DNA of 64,000 nucleotides from Desulfacinum infernum DSM 9756 (GCF_900129305.1 NZ_FQVB01000022.1:1-64000), one strand, 5' to 3'; shown: positions 17,957 to 26,854, numbered from the stretch's first letter. The notes: generated by a model not told the origin, from the letters alone. Translations and numbers: made by a program.

Positions 17957-17984
17957 ATTATAGGGAAGGGCCACCCCTTGTCAA
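17957..17984 (-). promoter_or_regulatory. Near-consensus sigma-70 promoter of sat
   Basis: Perfect TTGACA (17984-17979) and perfect TATAAT (17962-17957) with a 16-bp spacer on the minus strand; leader of about 75 nt. The best promoter in the window, fitting a very highly expressed gene. Confidence 0.75.
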
Positions 17985-18062
17985 GTGAAAATGTACGCAA
18001 GTGCACGCGCTTCACGACACTTACGTACCGCGCATCCCATGGGAAAAAGACGGCTCCGCGCC

Positions 18063-18245
18063 CTAGGCTTTGGCCCCTTCCAGCGCGCCCTTCAGGCGAT
18101 CGCGCTCCTTTTTTGCTTCGGCCAGATCCCTTTCCAAGGCGATCCTCGCCGGGTCCTCGGGGGAAAGCTCTGCGATCTTTTTCTCAAGCTCCTCCACGCG
18201 CCGAATGCTTTGGTAAAGCTCGGCGGCCAGTGCCCTCAGAGTCAT
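18063..18245 (-). CDS. Small coiled-coil protein of unknown function
   Basis: 60 residues, almost entirely a charged heptad-patterned helix (RRVEELEKKIAELSPEDPAR, then ERDLAEAKKERDRLKGALEG). GAGGATGAACG before ATG 18245 is a fair ribosome site. Lies between the lytic transglycosylase gene and the sat promoter on the same strand. No domain recognised; a short dimeric coiled coil is the only prediction. Confidence 0.55.
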   Translation of the reverse strand: MTLRALAAELYQSIRRVEELEKKIAELSPEDPARIALERDLAEAKKERDRLKGALEGAKA

Positions 18246-18475
18246 CGTTCATCCTCGGTGTGTGGGGAAATCGGTTCTCGCTCCCAAGCGGAGCTGAAGC
18301 ATTTTGTGGATTCATACACCAAAGGGGCAAGAAAGTCAGCCCCTTTCGTGAAAAAGATGTCGATCACACGCCGTGTTTCGACAGGACGCCGGCGAATCCC
18401 AAAAGAGCTTTCTGTCCAGGAGGGCGACAAAGCCGCGGGGCGGGGCCTCCTTCTTCAAGGGGACTGGCACCCCTG

Positions 18476-19540
18476 CTAGCCTCGGCCCGCCAGATAGGTC
18501 TCGTAGGCCGACAGGAACTTTTCCACGACGGCCGGCGGCAGACGGAGTCGGTAGCCATCGGAAGGGATTTTGGCTTTTCTCAGGGCGGGATTGAGACGTC
18601 GGAGGTCTTTCGACGGGATGCCGCTCCATTTGGCCACCTGGCCGAGGCTGAGCGGTTGTTGCACCCATACGGTGGTGAAGGCCCACACGGGCAGGAAGCG
18701 GGGCCGATCGAAGCCGTAGCGGTCCAAGTCCCGGCAGATGTGAACAGCGGCCATGATTTTGGGCACATAGAAACGGGTCTGCTTGGGCAGGGCCCGCCTT
18801 TCCCGAAGCTCCCAAAAGTCATAGGTCCCGTGGCGGCGAATGGCGCGGCGTACTGTTCCGGCTCCTGCATTGTAGGCTGCCAGGGCCAGCTCCCAGGAGC
18901 CGAACCTGTCGTACAGTTTTCGCAAATAGACGGCGGCGGCCTGCGTGGACCGGAGAGGATCCAGCCGCTCGTCCACATACGCGTCCACGCGCAGTCCCAG
19001 GGACCGGGCGGTGGCCGGCATGAGCTGCCAGAAGCCGGCGGCACCCGCCGAGGAGCGGGCCTTGCCCTTGAAGTGACTTTCCACGAGAACCACGTAAACC
19101 AGCTCGGTGGGTACGCCCATTACATCCAGGATCTCCGCCATCAAGGGCAGGTAAGGCCAAGCTCGATCCAGGGATTCCTGGAATCCTTTTTTCCATTTTC
19201 CGGTAAAATAACCCACATACCGTTCCACCAGGGGGTGGTCGGGCACCTGAAAGCCGCGCCGGCCCAGCAGGGTTTCCTCGGGAACGGGGACGGCCTTGGC
19301 GGAGGGAAGATTCTTGTGAAGGGGGACTGCCGCCATCCGGAGCGGGGCACTCTCTTTGTACGGAGAGCCGATGAATGGGGAGGGCATCAGAAGGATGGGG
19401 CCTTCCTGAGTACCCGCCCACGCAAAATTCGCTCCCGACCCGAGAAGCAAAGTCACCACCAGGATCGCGACGCCCATTTTCGGTGTGGCGGCAGCCTTTT
19501 CCGCTGTACCCTTGCGGTGGTACCGCAGATGGAGCGCCAT
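18476..19540 (-). CDS. MltD-like soluble lytic transglycosylase (GH23)
   Basis: 354 residues from ATG 19540 (CAAGGAGAAACC upstream). An N-terminal hydrophobic helix at about 22-42 ending AWA-G looks like a signal peptide, so the enzyme is periplasmic. The SLT domain contains the catalytic Glu154 in VESHFKGKARSSAGAAGFWQ, then DPLRSTQAA and AAYNAGAGTVRRA, typical of MltD. The C-terminal LSLGQVAKWSGIPSKDLRRL segment resembles one LysM repeat. Cleaves peptidoglycan glycan strands. Own promoter at 19613-19642. Confidence 0.88.
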   Translation of the reverse strand: MALHLRYHRKGTAEKAAATPKMGVAILVVTLLLGSGANFAWAGTQEGPILLMPSPFIGSPYKESAPLRMAAVPLHKNLPSAKAVPVPEETLLGRRGFQVPDHPLVERYVGYFTGKWKKGFQESLDRAWPYLPLMAEILDVMGVPTELVYVVLVESHFKGKARSSAGAAGFWQLMPATARSLGLRVDAYVDERLDPLRSTQAAAVYLRKLYDRFGSWELALAAYNAGAGTVRRAIRRHGTYDFWELRERRALPKQTRFYVPKIMAAVHICRDLDRYGFDRPRFLPVWAFTTVWVQQPLSLGQVAKWSGIPSKDLRRLNPALRKAKIPSDGYRLRLPPAVVEKFLSAYETYLAGRG

Positions 19541-19572
19541 GGTTTCTCCTTGATCTTGCTTAATTTCTTGGG

Positions 19573-19591
19573 AAAACCGCCCCGAGGGCGG
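19573..19591 (-). other. Terminator-like hairpin in the leader of the transglycosylase gene
   Basis: CCGCCC/GGGCGG stem with 3-nt loop followed by TTTT on the minus strand, between the predicted transcript start (about 19606) and the ATG at 19540. Could attenuate expression. Confidence 0.4.
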
Positions 19592-19612
19592 CTTGCCCAT
19601 TTTCTCCGCGCT

Positions 19613-19642
19613 CTATTAGCAGCCGACTGCCGGGACTGACAA
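19613..19642 (-). promoter_or_regulatory. Sigma-70 promoter of the lytic transglycosylase gene
   Basis: TTGTCA (19642-19637), 18-bp spacer, extended TGC-TAATAG (19618-19613). The rest of the 334-bp divergent gap (19643-19874) holds only a small GATTG-TTTT-CAATC hairpin at 19663-19676; I see no gene there. Confidence 0.5.
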
Positions 19643-19874
19643 ATGCCGTTTCGAGCCGTCTTGGATTGTTTTCAATCATTTTTAGAAGAAGGGCGGTTTT
19701 ACCGCGATGGTTGTCATCGGCTTTCAATACAAAGGAACTGGGGCCGCAGGTGGGATTCCCGGCAGGACGGCCGGCTTAGAATTCTTCATCTTTCCGCCTC
19801 ATCCCTTTAGCATACGGGATAGGACGGAATCGGTCGCTCCGAGCCGAAGAAAGGATGCGCCATAGGGAGGAGGC

Positions 19875-20858
19875 ATGAAAAGGAAAGGAATCGACCCTGT
19901 TCGGGGAAAAAGGGACGGCCTGCTTTGGGGGTGGACGGCTTTTTGTGTGGCTGTGTTCTCCTGGGCCACCTGGGGACTCGCTCGGGAAGATCCCTTTATA
20001 AAGACCTGGTACTACTGTCTCGCCTGGTGGCCCTACATCCTGGCTTCGGAAGCCCTGCTTCGATGCACCGGCGGCCGCTCCCGGCTCTTTGAAAGGCCCG
20101 GCGAGTTCCTGGCTCTTCTCCCGCTTTCCGTCTCCCTTTGGGTTTTGTTCGAGGCGGCCAATTTTCGCTTGGAAAACTGGCATTATGTGGGACTTCCCGC
20201 GTCGCGGCTCACGCGCTGGTGGGGCTACTGGATTGCCTACGCCACAGTGCTGCCGGGACTTTTCGTGACCGCCCGCATGCTGGAGCATTGGGGAGGCCAG
20301 CGTTGGATCCCCCGTTGGAAGTTCGTTCCCAAAGGGTGGACGTTGCGTCGGGCCAGGGAACTTCAGGCGCTGGGCCTTTTGTGTGTTTTGGCCTCTTTGA
20401 TTCTGCCCCGCTTTGCCTTTCCACTGATATGGATCGGATTCTTTCTACTGTTGGATCCTCTGAACGCACACCTTGGCGGACGATCCCTCCTGCAAGAATG
20501 GGAGAATGGCGACTACGGGAAGACATTCCTCATCCTGGCCGCCGGCCTGATCTGCGGCCTCCTGTGGGAACTTTGGAATTACTGGGCGGGTTCCAAGTGG
20601 GTCTATACGGTTCCTTGGGTGGGGCAGGTGAAACTTTTCGAGATGCCCGTCCTGGGCTTTCTCGGCTTTCCGCCGTTTGCCCTGGAGTGCTTCGCCATGG
20701 TGGAATCCGTACGCCTTGGGTGGTTGCGCCTCCAGGACCGGTTTCCGCCCTCGGCTCGCAGACTCCTTCTCCTGAGTGCGTTCCTGCTGAGCCTCGTTTG
20801 GGATTTCCTCGTTTTTGTGGGGATTGACCGTTTCACCGTCAGGAGCTGGACGCCTTGA
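19875..20858 (+). CDS. Polytopic membrane protein of unknown function
   Basis: 327 residues with about eight hydrophobic segments and many Trp residues. Conserved-looking blocks are FEAANFRLENWHYVGLP in the first half and LLWELWNYWAGSKWVYTVPW then FEMPVLGFLGFPPFALECFA in the second; the two halves (E-x2-N-Y/F-x-W-Y-V) look like a repeat. GGAGGAGG directly precedes ATG 19875. Inner-membrane location is clear; function is not. Followed by rimO after 72 nt. Confidence 0.75.
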   Translation: MKRKGIDPVRGKRDGLLWGWTAFCVAVFSWATWGLAREDPFIKTWYYCLAWWPYILASEALLRCTGGRSRLFERPGEFLALLPLSVSLWVLFEAANFRLENWHYVGLPASRLTRWWGYWIAYATVLPGLFVTARMLEHWGGQRWIPRWKFVPKGWTLRRARELQALGLLCVLASLILPRFAFPLIWIGFFLLLDPLNAHLGGRSLLQEWENGDYGKTFLILAAGLICGLLWELWNYWAGSKWVYTVPWVGQVKLFEMPVLGFLGFPPFALECFAMVESVRLGWLRLQDRFPPSARRLLLLSAFLLSLVWDFLVFVGIDRFTVRSWTP

Positions 20859-20930
20859 CCGGGATCGAGGGATCCTTTATGGTTCGGCGCTCCCTTGCGG
20901 GGGAATTCGAACGAGCGGAGGAAGACCGGC

Positions 20931-22295
20931 ATGACGAAAAGGGCTTTCAAGGGGACGGAAGCACCCGGTCCGGCGGTGCTGATCAGCCTGGGGTGCGCCA
21001 AGAACCTGGTGGACAGTGAAATTCTGGCGGCACAGATCCAATCCCTGGGCTATCCCCTGACGGAGGCGGCCGAGGAGGCCGAGCTCATCGTGGTCAATAC
21101 CTGCGGCTTCCTGGAAAGTGCAGTCCAGGAGGCCGTGGAGCACATCCTGGATCTGGCCCGGTTGAAGGAAGAGGGAGGGTGCCGGCATCTGGTGGCCGTG
21201 GGCTGCATGGTGCAACGCTATGGGAGGAAGCTCCCGGACCTGTTGCCCGAAGTGGACCTTTTTCTGGGAACATCCCAATATCATCGGTTTGCCGAAATCT
21301 TCCGGCGGTTCCTGGAAGGATCCTCGCCCAAGGTGTTCTTGGAGCGCCCCACCTATCTTCTGGATGCCCGAATGCCCCGGCTTCGCTCCACCGCACCCCA
21401 CACGGCCTATATGAAGATCGCCGAAGGATGCAGCAATCGCTGCTCCTTTTGCATCATTCCCAAATTGCGAGGGCCTTACCGCAGTCGGACTGTGGAGGAT
21501 GTGGCGCGGGAGGCCCGCGAGCTGGCGGACGAAGGAGTGGTGGAGATCAATCTGATTGCCCAGGATACCACCGCGTTCGGCAGCGACCGGGGCGAGGTCG
21601 GGGCTCTGATTCGGCTTTTGGAGGCCTTGGAAGCGGTGGACGGATTGCGCTGGGTGCGCCTCCTCTACGCCTACCCCCACCGCATCCACGAGGATCTGTT
21701 GAAGGCCATGGCGGCCGGCCACAAGGTGGTCCCCTACCTGGACATTCCTTTTCAGCACTCGGTGCCGCGGATCCTGCAGGCCATGCATCGCGTGGACCTG
21801 GGCCGGCGTCCCGAAGAAATCGTGGAACGCATCCGGAAGCATCTCCCCCAAGCAGCGCTTCGCACCTCCCTCATGGTGGGCTTTCCGGGGGAAACGGAAA
21901 ACGACTTCCGGGCCCTTTGCCGTTTTGTTCGGGACACGGAATTCGACCATGTGGGAGTCTTCGCCTTTTCCCCGGAAAAGGGGTGCGGGGCGGCTTCCCA
22001 CCCGGACCAGGTGCCCGATCCCATAAAAGAGGCAAGAAAAGAGGCCCTGATGGCGATCCAGCAGGAGGTGTCGCGAAGGAAGCTGGCGGCCCTGGTGGGA
22101 CGCCGGTTGCCCGTCCTGGTGGAAGGGCCGCACCCGGAGACGAACCTTCTGGCGGTGGGGCGTCTGCCCACCCAGGCGCCCGAGGTGGACGGGCAGGTGA
22201 TCATCACGGAAGGGGAGGCGACGGTGGGGCAAATCGTTTCCGCCGAGATCGTGCGTTCCCACGACTACGACCTGGAGGCCCGTTTGGTCCCCTAA
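20931..22295 (+). CDS. rimO: Ribosomal protein uS12 methylthiotransferase RimO
   Basis: 454 residues. N-terminal UPF0004 domain with SLGCAKNLVDSE, NTCGFL and VGCM cysteines; radical SAM motif CSNRCSFCIIPKLRG; C-terminal TRAM-like region. GLLR-like QDTTAFGSD and PYPHRIHEDLL segments fit RimO rather than MiaB. Adds a methylthio group to Asp of ribosomal protein S12 using two 4Fe-4S clusters and SAM. ATG 20931 has GGAGG 9 nt upstream; an upstream TTG in frame is unlikely. Confidence 0.93.
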   Translation: MTKRAFKGTEAPGPAVLISLGCAKNLVDSEILAAQIQSLGYPLTEAAEEAELIVVNTCGFLESAVQEAVEHILDLARLKEEGGCRHLVAVGCMVQRYGRKLPDLLPEVDLFLGTSQYHRFAEIFRRFLEGSSPKVFLERPTYLLDARMPRLRSTAPHTAYMKIAEGCSNRCSFCIIPKLRGPYRSRTVEDVAREARELADEGVVEINLIAQDTTAFGSDRGEVGALIRLLEALEAVDGLRWVRLLYAYPHRIHEDLLKAMAAGHKVVPYLDIPFQHSVPRILQAMHRVDLGRRPEEIVERIRKHLPQAALRTSLMVGFPGETENDFRALCRFVRDTEFDHVGVFAFSPEKGCGAASHPDQVPDPIKEARKEALMAIQQEVSRRKLAALVGRRLPVLVEGPHPETNLLAVGRLPTQAPEVDGQVIITEGEATVGQIVSAEIVRSHDYDLEARLVP

Positions 22296-22299
22296 GAGC

Positions 22300-22410
22300 T
22301 TGTCCGAGAACTCCGTAAAGCGTCACTCCCGCGCAAGCAGGAGTCCATAGGTTCCCAAGAATCCTGGATCCCCGCCTTCGCGGGGATGACGGATGGGCGT
22401 TGAACCAGGT
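22300..22410. repeat. Intergenic repeat units: TCACTCCCGCGCAAGC and CCCCGCCTTCGCGGGGATGACGG types
   Basis: GCTTGTCCGAGAACTCC, then CACTCCCGCGCAAGCAGGAGT, then GGATCCCCGCCTTCGCGGGGATGACGG. Related units occur at about 13935-14000 and 49215-49275. With 22417-22612 they fill most of the 525-bp gap between rimO and the polyprenyl synthase gene, where I see no coding frame. Confidence 0.6.
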
Positions 22411-22416
22411 AAATTT

Positions 22417-22612
22417 GCCGTTGTCAGACAAGCTCCCAGGAGGCTGTCCGAGAAAGTCGCGGATGATCTCTTTTCTCGTAGCGCAGCCCTTTAGGGCTGC
22501 GGAGGAACCCCCGAACGTTGCATGGGCCATCGCGCATTTCCTGTCACTTCAAGCAGTTGCTATGGCCCTTTCCGCGGGGCTGAAGCCCCACAGCTGCGAA
22601 AGATGTCAGATC
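22417..22612 (+). repeat. Composite ~190-bp intergenic repeat, copy 2
   Basis: Inverted relative of 13780-13965: GTCAGACAAGCTCCCAGGAG, GGCTGTCCGAGAAAGTCGCG, TTTCTCGTAGCGCAGCCCTTTAGGGCTGC-type hairpin, CCCCCGAACGTTGCATGGGC, and CCGCGGGGCTGAAGCCCCAC at the end. Confidence 0.7.
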
Positions 22613-22688
22613 CATTAAAGACGGCTGCTCAAAAACGCATTGACCTTCTGCCAGTGGCTCCAGGTTGAGTCCCGTCCGGCCAAACTCT

Positions 22689-22717
22689 TTGACACGTCTG
22701 CCTTTTTTCGATATGAA
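22689..22717 (+). promoter_or_regulatory. Sigma-70 promoter of the polyprenyl synthase/haem operon
   Basis: Perfect TTGACA (22689-22694), 17-bp spacer, TATGAA (22712-22717). Start near 22724, leader about 97 nt to GTG 22821. Confidence 0.6.
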
Positions 22718-22820
22718 CCGGAGCGTCTGCTGGAAAGCGAAAGCGGCTGGAACCGGGAGGTGATACCGGTTCGGGCCCCTAGAGGTTTGGAGGCTCCGTC
22801 TTCTTGTCGGGAAAGCGAAC

Positions 22821-23846
22821 GTGATCGGAAACCCATCCCCCGCCCCTGCCGATGCCCTCAGCGCCGAGGCCCTCAAGGCCCGCATCTACGGAAACATTCG
22901 TTCGGACCTGGAAAGAATCGAAACGGCTCTTCAGCGCCATCTCAGTTCCTCCGTGCCGCTGGTGGAGGTGGTGGGGCGCTACATCGTCAACAGCGGGGGA
23001 AAGCGTCTGCGGCCGCTTCTCATGATCCTGTCCGCGCGGCTCTGCGGCTACCAGGGAACCGAAGAGGTGGATCTGGCGGTCGCTTTCGAGTTGCTCCATG
23101 CCGCCACGCTCCTCCATGACGATGTGGTGGACAATGCCGAGATTCGCCGCCAACAGCCCGCCGCCAACACCCTCTGGGGAAACCCGGCGGTGGTGCTCAT
23201 CGGAGACTTTCTCTATTCCCAGGCCATCCGAACGACCGTCCGTTACGGGGATCTGCGCATACTGGAAGTTTTCTCGGCCACCACCACCCGCATTGCGGAG
23301 GGCGAGGTCTTGCAGCTCATCCACTCGGACGACCTGGAAACGGACGAGGCCGCCTACATGGAGGTGATCACCCGAAAGACAGCGGACCTCATGACCGCCG
23401 CGTGCCGGATCGGCGCCATCTACGCCGGGGCCGGACCCGAGGAGGAAACGGCTCTGCGGGACTTCGGGCACAATCTGGGCATCGCCTTTCAGCTGACGGA
23501 CGATGCGCTGGACTATGTGGGCACTGTGGGTGAGCTGGGAAAGCCGGTGGGAAACGATTTGCAGGAAGGCAAGGCCACCCTGCCGCTCATCCACGCCCTG
23601 ACCAAGGCCGACGAAGGCCAGCGCGACCTCATCCGCAGGATCTTTCTGTCCGAGACGGCCATCCGAAAAGAGCAGATCGAAGCGGTTCAGAGACTGGTGC
23701 TGGATTTGGGGGGCGTGGACTACACCTTCCAGCGGGCCGCCGGGCATCTGGAACGAGCCCGGGAAAGCCTGGAGATTTTCGCCGACGGTCCTGCCAAATC
23801 CACGCTCCTGGACATCACCGACTATGTTCTGTGCCGCCGCTCCTGA
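22821..23846 (+). CDS. Trans-polyprenyl diphosphate synthase (IspB-like)
   Basis: 341 residues starting at GTG. First Asp-rich motif LLHDDVVDNAEIRRQQP and second motif QLTDDALDYVG bind Mg-pyrophosphate; GGKRLRPLL binds isopentenyl diphosphate. The small residues before the first motif (FELLHAATLL) suggest a long-chain product such as the octaprenyl or similar tail of menaquinone, but product length cannot be read with certainty. First gene after a strong promoter; the sirohaem gene follows after 121 nt. Confidence 0.9.
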   Translation: MIGNPSPAPADALSAEALKARIYGNIRSDLERIETALQRHLSSSVPLVEVVGRYIVNSGGKRLRPLLMILSARLCGYQGTEEVDLAVAFELLHAATLLHDDVVDNAEIRRQQPAANTLWGNPAVVLIGDFLYSQAIRTTVRYGDLRILEVFSATTTRIAEGEVLQLIHSDDLETDEAAYMEVITRKTADLMTAACRIGAIYAGAGPEEETALRDFGHNLGIAFQLTDDALDYVGTVGELGKPVGNDLQEGKATLPLIHALTKADEGQRDLIRRIFLSETAIRKEQIEAVQRLVLDLGGVDYTFQRAAGHLERARESLEIFADGPAKSTLLDITDYVLCRRS

Positions 23847-23967
23847 GGGACCTTCGGCGGCCGTTCCCGTCCTTGTCTCCTCTTTCACGTCGTGATAAAG
23901 GTTGCCACGATCTGTGCCGATAACCTCGCCCGGCGCGCGGGGTTTTCTTTGCGAAAGGAAGAGGCGC

Positions 23968-24684
23968 GTGGCGGACCCTTTTCTGCACGAGGATTTCACG
24001 ACCTACTGCCCTTTGTTCTTGTCCCTGAAGGACCGGCGTTGCCTGGTGATCGGCGGCGGGACGGTGGCGGAGCGGAAGGCCCGTCGACTGCTGGAGCACG
24101 GGGCCTGCGTGGAGGTGGTGGCCCAACGTCTCAATGCCTGGTGGAGGGAGCAGGCCTCCCGGGGAAAGGTGCACTGGATCGCCACCGGCTACGAGCCCCA
24201 TCAGCTGGAGGGAGCGGCCCTGGTTTTCGCCGCCACCAGCGACCGCGCCTTGAATCGCCGGGTGGCTGAAGATGCCCGGAGCCGGGGGGTATGGTGCAAC
24301 ATGGCCTCCGACCCCCGGTGGGGGTCCTGCCTGGTGCCGGCCTCCTTCCGGCGGGGGCCGCTGACCGTCGCGGTGAGCACGGCCGGCCTGAGCCCCGCCG
24401 TGGCCCGGTTGGTCCGGGAAAGGCTGGAAAGGGAATTCGGGCCGGAATGGGAGGTCTATCTGCACTTTCTCGGGAGGCTGCGGCGGGCGGTCCAGGCGCG
24501 CAGCGCCGATTCCGAGCGGAACCAGGAATGGTTTCGAGCCGTGGTCCAATTGCCCATCCTGGAATGGATTCGACAAGAGCGCTTCCGGGAGATTCCGGTG
24601 GCGGTGAGCCGCGTGGGCGGCGGAGTGCTGGGGGAGCCTGAAATCGAGCGGGAATGGGAAGCGGCATGGAAAGCGTCCTTCTGA
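23968..24684 (+). CDS. Precorrin-2 dehydrogenase / sirohydrochlorin ferrochelatase (CysG N-terminal type)
   Basis: 238 residues from GTG 23968 with AAGGAAGAGG upstream. CLVIGGGTVAERKARRLL at 25-42 is the NAD-binding fold of Met8p/CysG-N; the following NMASDPRWGSCLVPASFRRG and STAGLSPAVARLVRERLE blocks are family signatures. Turns precorrin-2 into sirohydrochlorin and possibly sirohaem, needed by dissimilatory sulfite reductase. The last ~60 residues differ from E. coli CysG and there is no methyltransferase half. Overlaps the next gene by 19 nt. Confidence 0.88.
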   Translation: MADPFLHEDFTTYCPLFLSLKDRRCLVIGGGTVAERKARRLLEHGACVEVVAQRLNAWWREQASRGKVHWIATGYEPHQLEGAALVFAATSDRALNRRVAEDARSRGVWCNMASDPRWGSCLVPASFRRGPLTVAVSTAGLSPAVARLVRERLEREFGPEWEVYLHFLGRLRRAVQARSADSERNQEWFRAVVQLPILEWIRQERFREIPVAVSRVGGGVLGEPEIEREWEAAWKASF

Positions 24685-25487
24685 CCCTGGCGGTGACCTT
24701 CTATTGCGTGGGGACCGTGGGGTATCTCATCTTTCTTGTTCGGGACCGGGAGGGGGTGCACAAGGCGTCCTGGAGCGTGCTTGTGGCGGGAGCCCTGTGC
24801 CACGGGGCGGCCATCGTCCTGCGTTCCCTGGAAAAGGGGCACCTGGCGGTCACCACCAGTCCGGAGGCCCTGTCCTTTTTTGCGTGGTTCCTCGTCCTCG
24901 CCTACCTGATTCTTTCCCAGCGCTTGAGGTTGCGCATCCTGGGGAGCTTCGTCTCTCCGTTGGCGGCGGTCTTCATGTTCGGATCCACCCTGCTGCCCAC
25001 CCGGTTCATCCCTTCAGGGTCCCTTTTCAAAAGCACCTGGGTGGTGGTCCACGTGGCCGCCCTTTTCGCCGCCAATGCCCTTTTCGCCGTGGCCTTCGCC
25101 GCGGCCATCATGTACCTGCTCCAGGAACGGGCCATCAAGCAAAAGCGGCTGGGGCACCTCTACGCGCGGCTGCCGTCGCTGGAACGGCTGGATCGGATCA
25201 ACCACATCTGCCTGCTCATCGGGTTTCCGCTCATGACCGTCGGCCTGCTGGCCGGCTTCCTCTATGCCAGCACCGTCTGGAAGTCGCCGTGGAACTGGGA
25301 CCCCAAGGAGATCTTCGCCCTCCTGACCTGGTTGATCTATGCCGTGCTGCTCCATGAACGGCTGGCCGTGGGCTGGAGGGGGCGCCGCGCCGCCTGGCTG
25401 GCCATTTTCGGATTTTCCGCCGTGCTCGTCACCTTTCTCGGGGTGAACCTCTTTTTGGAGGGGCACCACACGATCTTTGTCGAATAA
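24666..25487 (+). CDS. HemX/CcsA-like membrane protein (cytochrome c assembly family)
   Basis: 273 residues with eight hydrophobic helices. WKSPWNWDPKEIFALLTW near residue 208 is the tryptophan-rich haem-handling motif of the CcmC/CcsA/HemX family. Lying directly between the sirohaem gene and hemA (12 nt) it corresponds to HemX, which in Bacillus affects GltR level; a role in haem delivery for cytochromes is an alternative. I used ATG 24666 rather than 24654 as the internal start closest to the membrane segment; this choice is weak. Confidence 0.8.
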   Translation: MESVLLTLAVTFYCVGTVGYLIFLVRDREGVHKASWSVLVAGALCHGAAIVLRSLEKGHLAVTTSPEALSFFAWFLVLAYLILSQRLRLRILGSFVSPLAAVFMFGSTLLPTRFIPSGSLFKSTWVVVHVAALFAANALFAVAFAAAIMYLLQERAIKQKRLGHLYARLPSLERLDRINHICLLIGFPLMTVGLLAGFLYASTVWKSPWNWDPKEIFALLTWLIYAVLLHERLAVGWRGRRAAWLAIFGFSAVLVTFLGVNLFLEGHHTIFVE

Positions 25488-25499
25488 GAGGTCAGCGCC

Positions 25500-26807
25500 A
25501 TGGACATCTATCTCATCGGCATGAACCATAAGACGGCGCCCGTGGCCCTGAGGGAACGCCTCGCCCAGGTGTGTCGCCTGGACCAAAGCCCCCTGGAAAA
25601 GGTCCGCCAGTGCCGGGCGGTGGATGAGCTCTTCTACCTGTCCACCTGCAACCGGGTGGAATTTCTCTTCACCACGTCCGACGGTGGCCGGGCGCTGGAG
25701 GAGGTGCGGGAGCTCATGTTTGCCCACGTGGGGCTGCCCCGGCCTCAGCTGGAAGCCCACACCTACGTGCACCACAACCTGGAGGCGGTGCGCCACCTGT
25801 TCCGCGTGGCCTCCAGCCTGGATTCCATGGTGGTGGGAGAGCCCCAGATCCTGGGCCAGATCAAGGACGCCTACCGGGAGGCCACCCGCCACAAGACCGT
25901 GGGCGTGGTTCTCAACCGCCTGCTGCACAAGACCTTTTCCGTGGCCAAACGGGTCCGCACGGAGACCAACATCGGCTGCCATGCCGTTTCCATCAGCTAT
26001 GCCGCCGTGGAACTGGCCCGGAAGATCTTCGGCGAACTGAAGGACAAGCGGGTCCTGCTCATCGGCGCCGGGGAAATGGCGGAACTGGCCGCTCAACACC
26101 TGTTGGCGCAGGGGGTCCGGGACATGGTGGTGGTCAATCGGACCCTGGCCCGGGCCATGGACCTGGCCGCCCGGTTCCGCGCCTCCACGGCCCCCTTCGA
26201 GAACCTTCCGGAGACGCTCCTGGATGTGGATATCGTGGTCAGCTCCACCGGGGCGGTGGAACCCATCGTGACCTATCGGGACCTGAAGCCCAGGATGCGC
26301 CGCAGGAAGAACCGGCCGCTCTTTTTCATCGACATCGCCGTGCCCCGGGACATCGATCCGGAAGTGAACCGGCTGGACAACGTGTATCTCTACGACATCG
26401 ACGATCTGAAGGGCATTGTGGACCTCAACCTCACGGAGCGGCGCCAGGAGGCCCAGAAGGCGGAGCACATCATCGAATCGGAGACCTTCCGCTTTCACCA
26501 GTGGCTTCAGACCCTGGACGTGGTGCCCACCATCATCGCCCTGCGCCGCAAGGCGGAAGCCATCCGCCAGGCGGAGCTCAAGAAGACCTTTTCCCAGCTT
26601 CCCGACTTGGGAGAAAAGGAACGACGGGCCATCGCCGTCTTGACGGACTCCATCCTCCGAAAGATGCTGCACGACCCCATCGTCTTCCTCAAGAACAAAT
26701 CCACGCGGGAATCCAAACGGCTCTTTGTGGACTTCACCCAGCAGCTCTTCAACCTGAACGAAGAGCGGGGGCAGTCCGCCCCGTCCCTTGACTCCGGAGA
26801 AGGATAG
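25500..26807 (+). CDS. hemA: Glutamyl-tRNA reductase
   Basis: 435 residues. LSTCNRVE with catalytic Cys50, the SLDSMVVGEPQILGQIKDAY signature, NADPH site LLIGAGEMAELAAQHL near residue 185, and FFIDIAVPRDIDPEV are all present; the C-terminal dimerisation helix ends near residue 420. Makes glutamate semialdehyde, the first committed step to haem and sirohaem; hemL lies elsewhere in this window (41251-42558). Cotranscribed with the sirohaem and HemX-like genes. Confidence 0.97.
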   Translation: MDIYLIGMNHKTAPVALRERLAQVCRLDQSPLEKVRQCRAVDELFYLSTCNRVEFLFTTSDGGRALEEVRELMFAHVGLPRPQLEAHTYVHHNLEAVRHLFRVASSLDSMVVGEPQILGQIKDAYREATRHKTVGVVLNRLLHKTFSVAKRVRTETNIGCHAVSISYAAVELARKIFGELKDKRVLLIGAGEMAELAAQHLLAQGVRDMVVVNRTLARAMDLAARFRASTAPFENLPETLLDVDIVVSSTGAVEPIVTYRDLKPRMRRRKNRPLFFIDIAVPRDIDPEVNRLDNVYLYDIDDLKGIVDLNLTERRQEAQKAEHIIESETFRFHQWLQTLDVVPTIIALRRKAEAIRQAELKKTFSQLPDLGEKERRAIAVLTDSILRKMLHDPIVFLKNKSTRESKRLFVDFTQQLFNLNEERGQSAPSLDSGEG

Positions 26808-26854
26808 TGATATGAGCAAATTAACTGCTTGAAACATAAGGGAAAGTCGTTTCC

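Noticed and set aside
17997-18018. Possible Rex operator upstream of the sat promoter (CAAGTGCACGCGCTTCACGA)
   Set aside because: Half-sites fit only if the spacer is 5 nt instead of 4, and one half matches poorly. Rex control of sat is known in Desulfovibrio, but this site is too weak to claim.
22640-23119. 159-codon plus-strand frame starting before the polyprenyl synthase gene
   Set aside because: Contains the strong promoter at 22689-22717 and runs out of frame into the synthase; composition is not protein-like.
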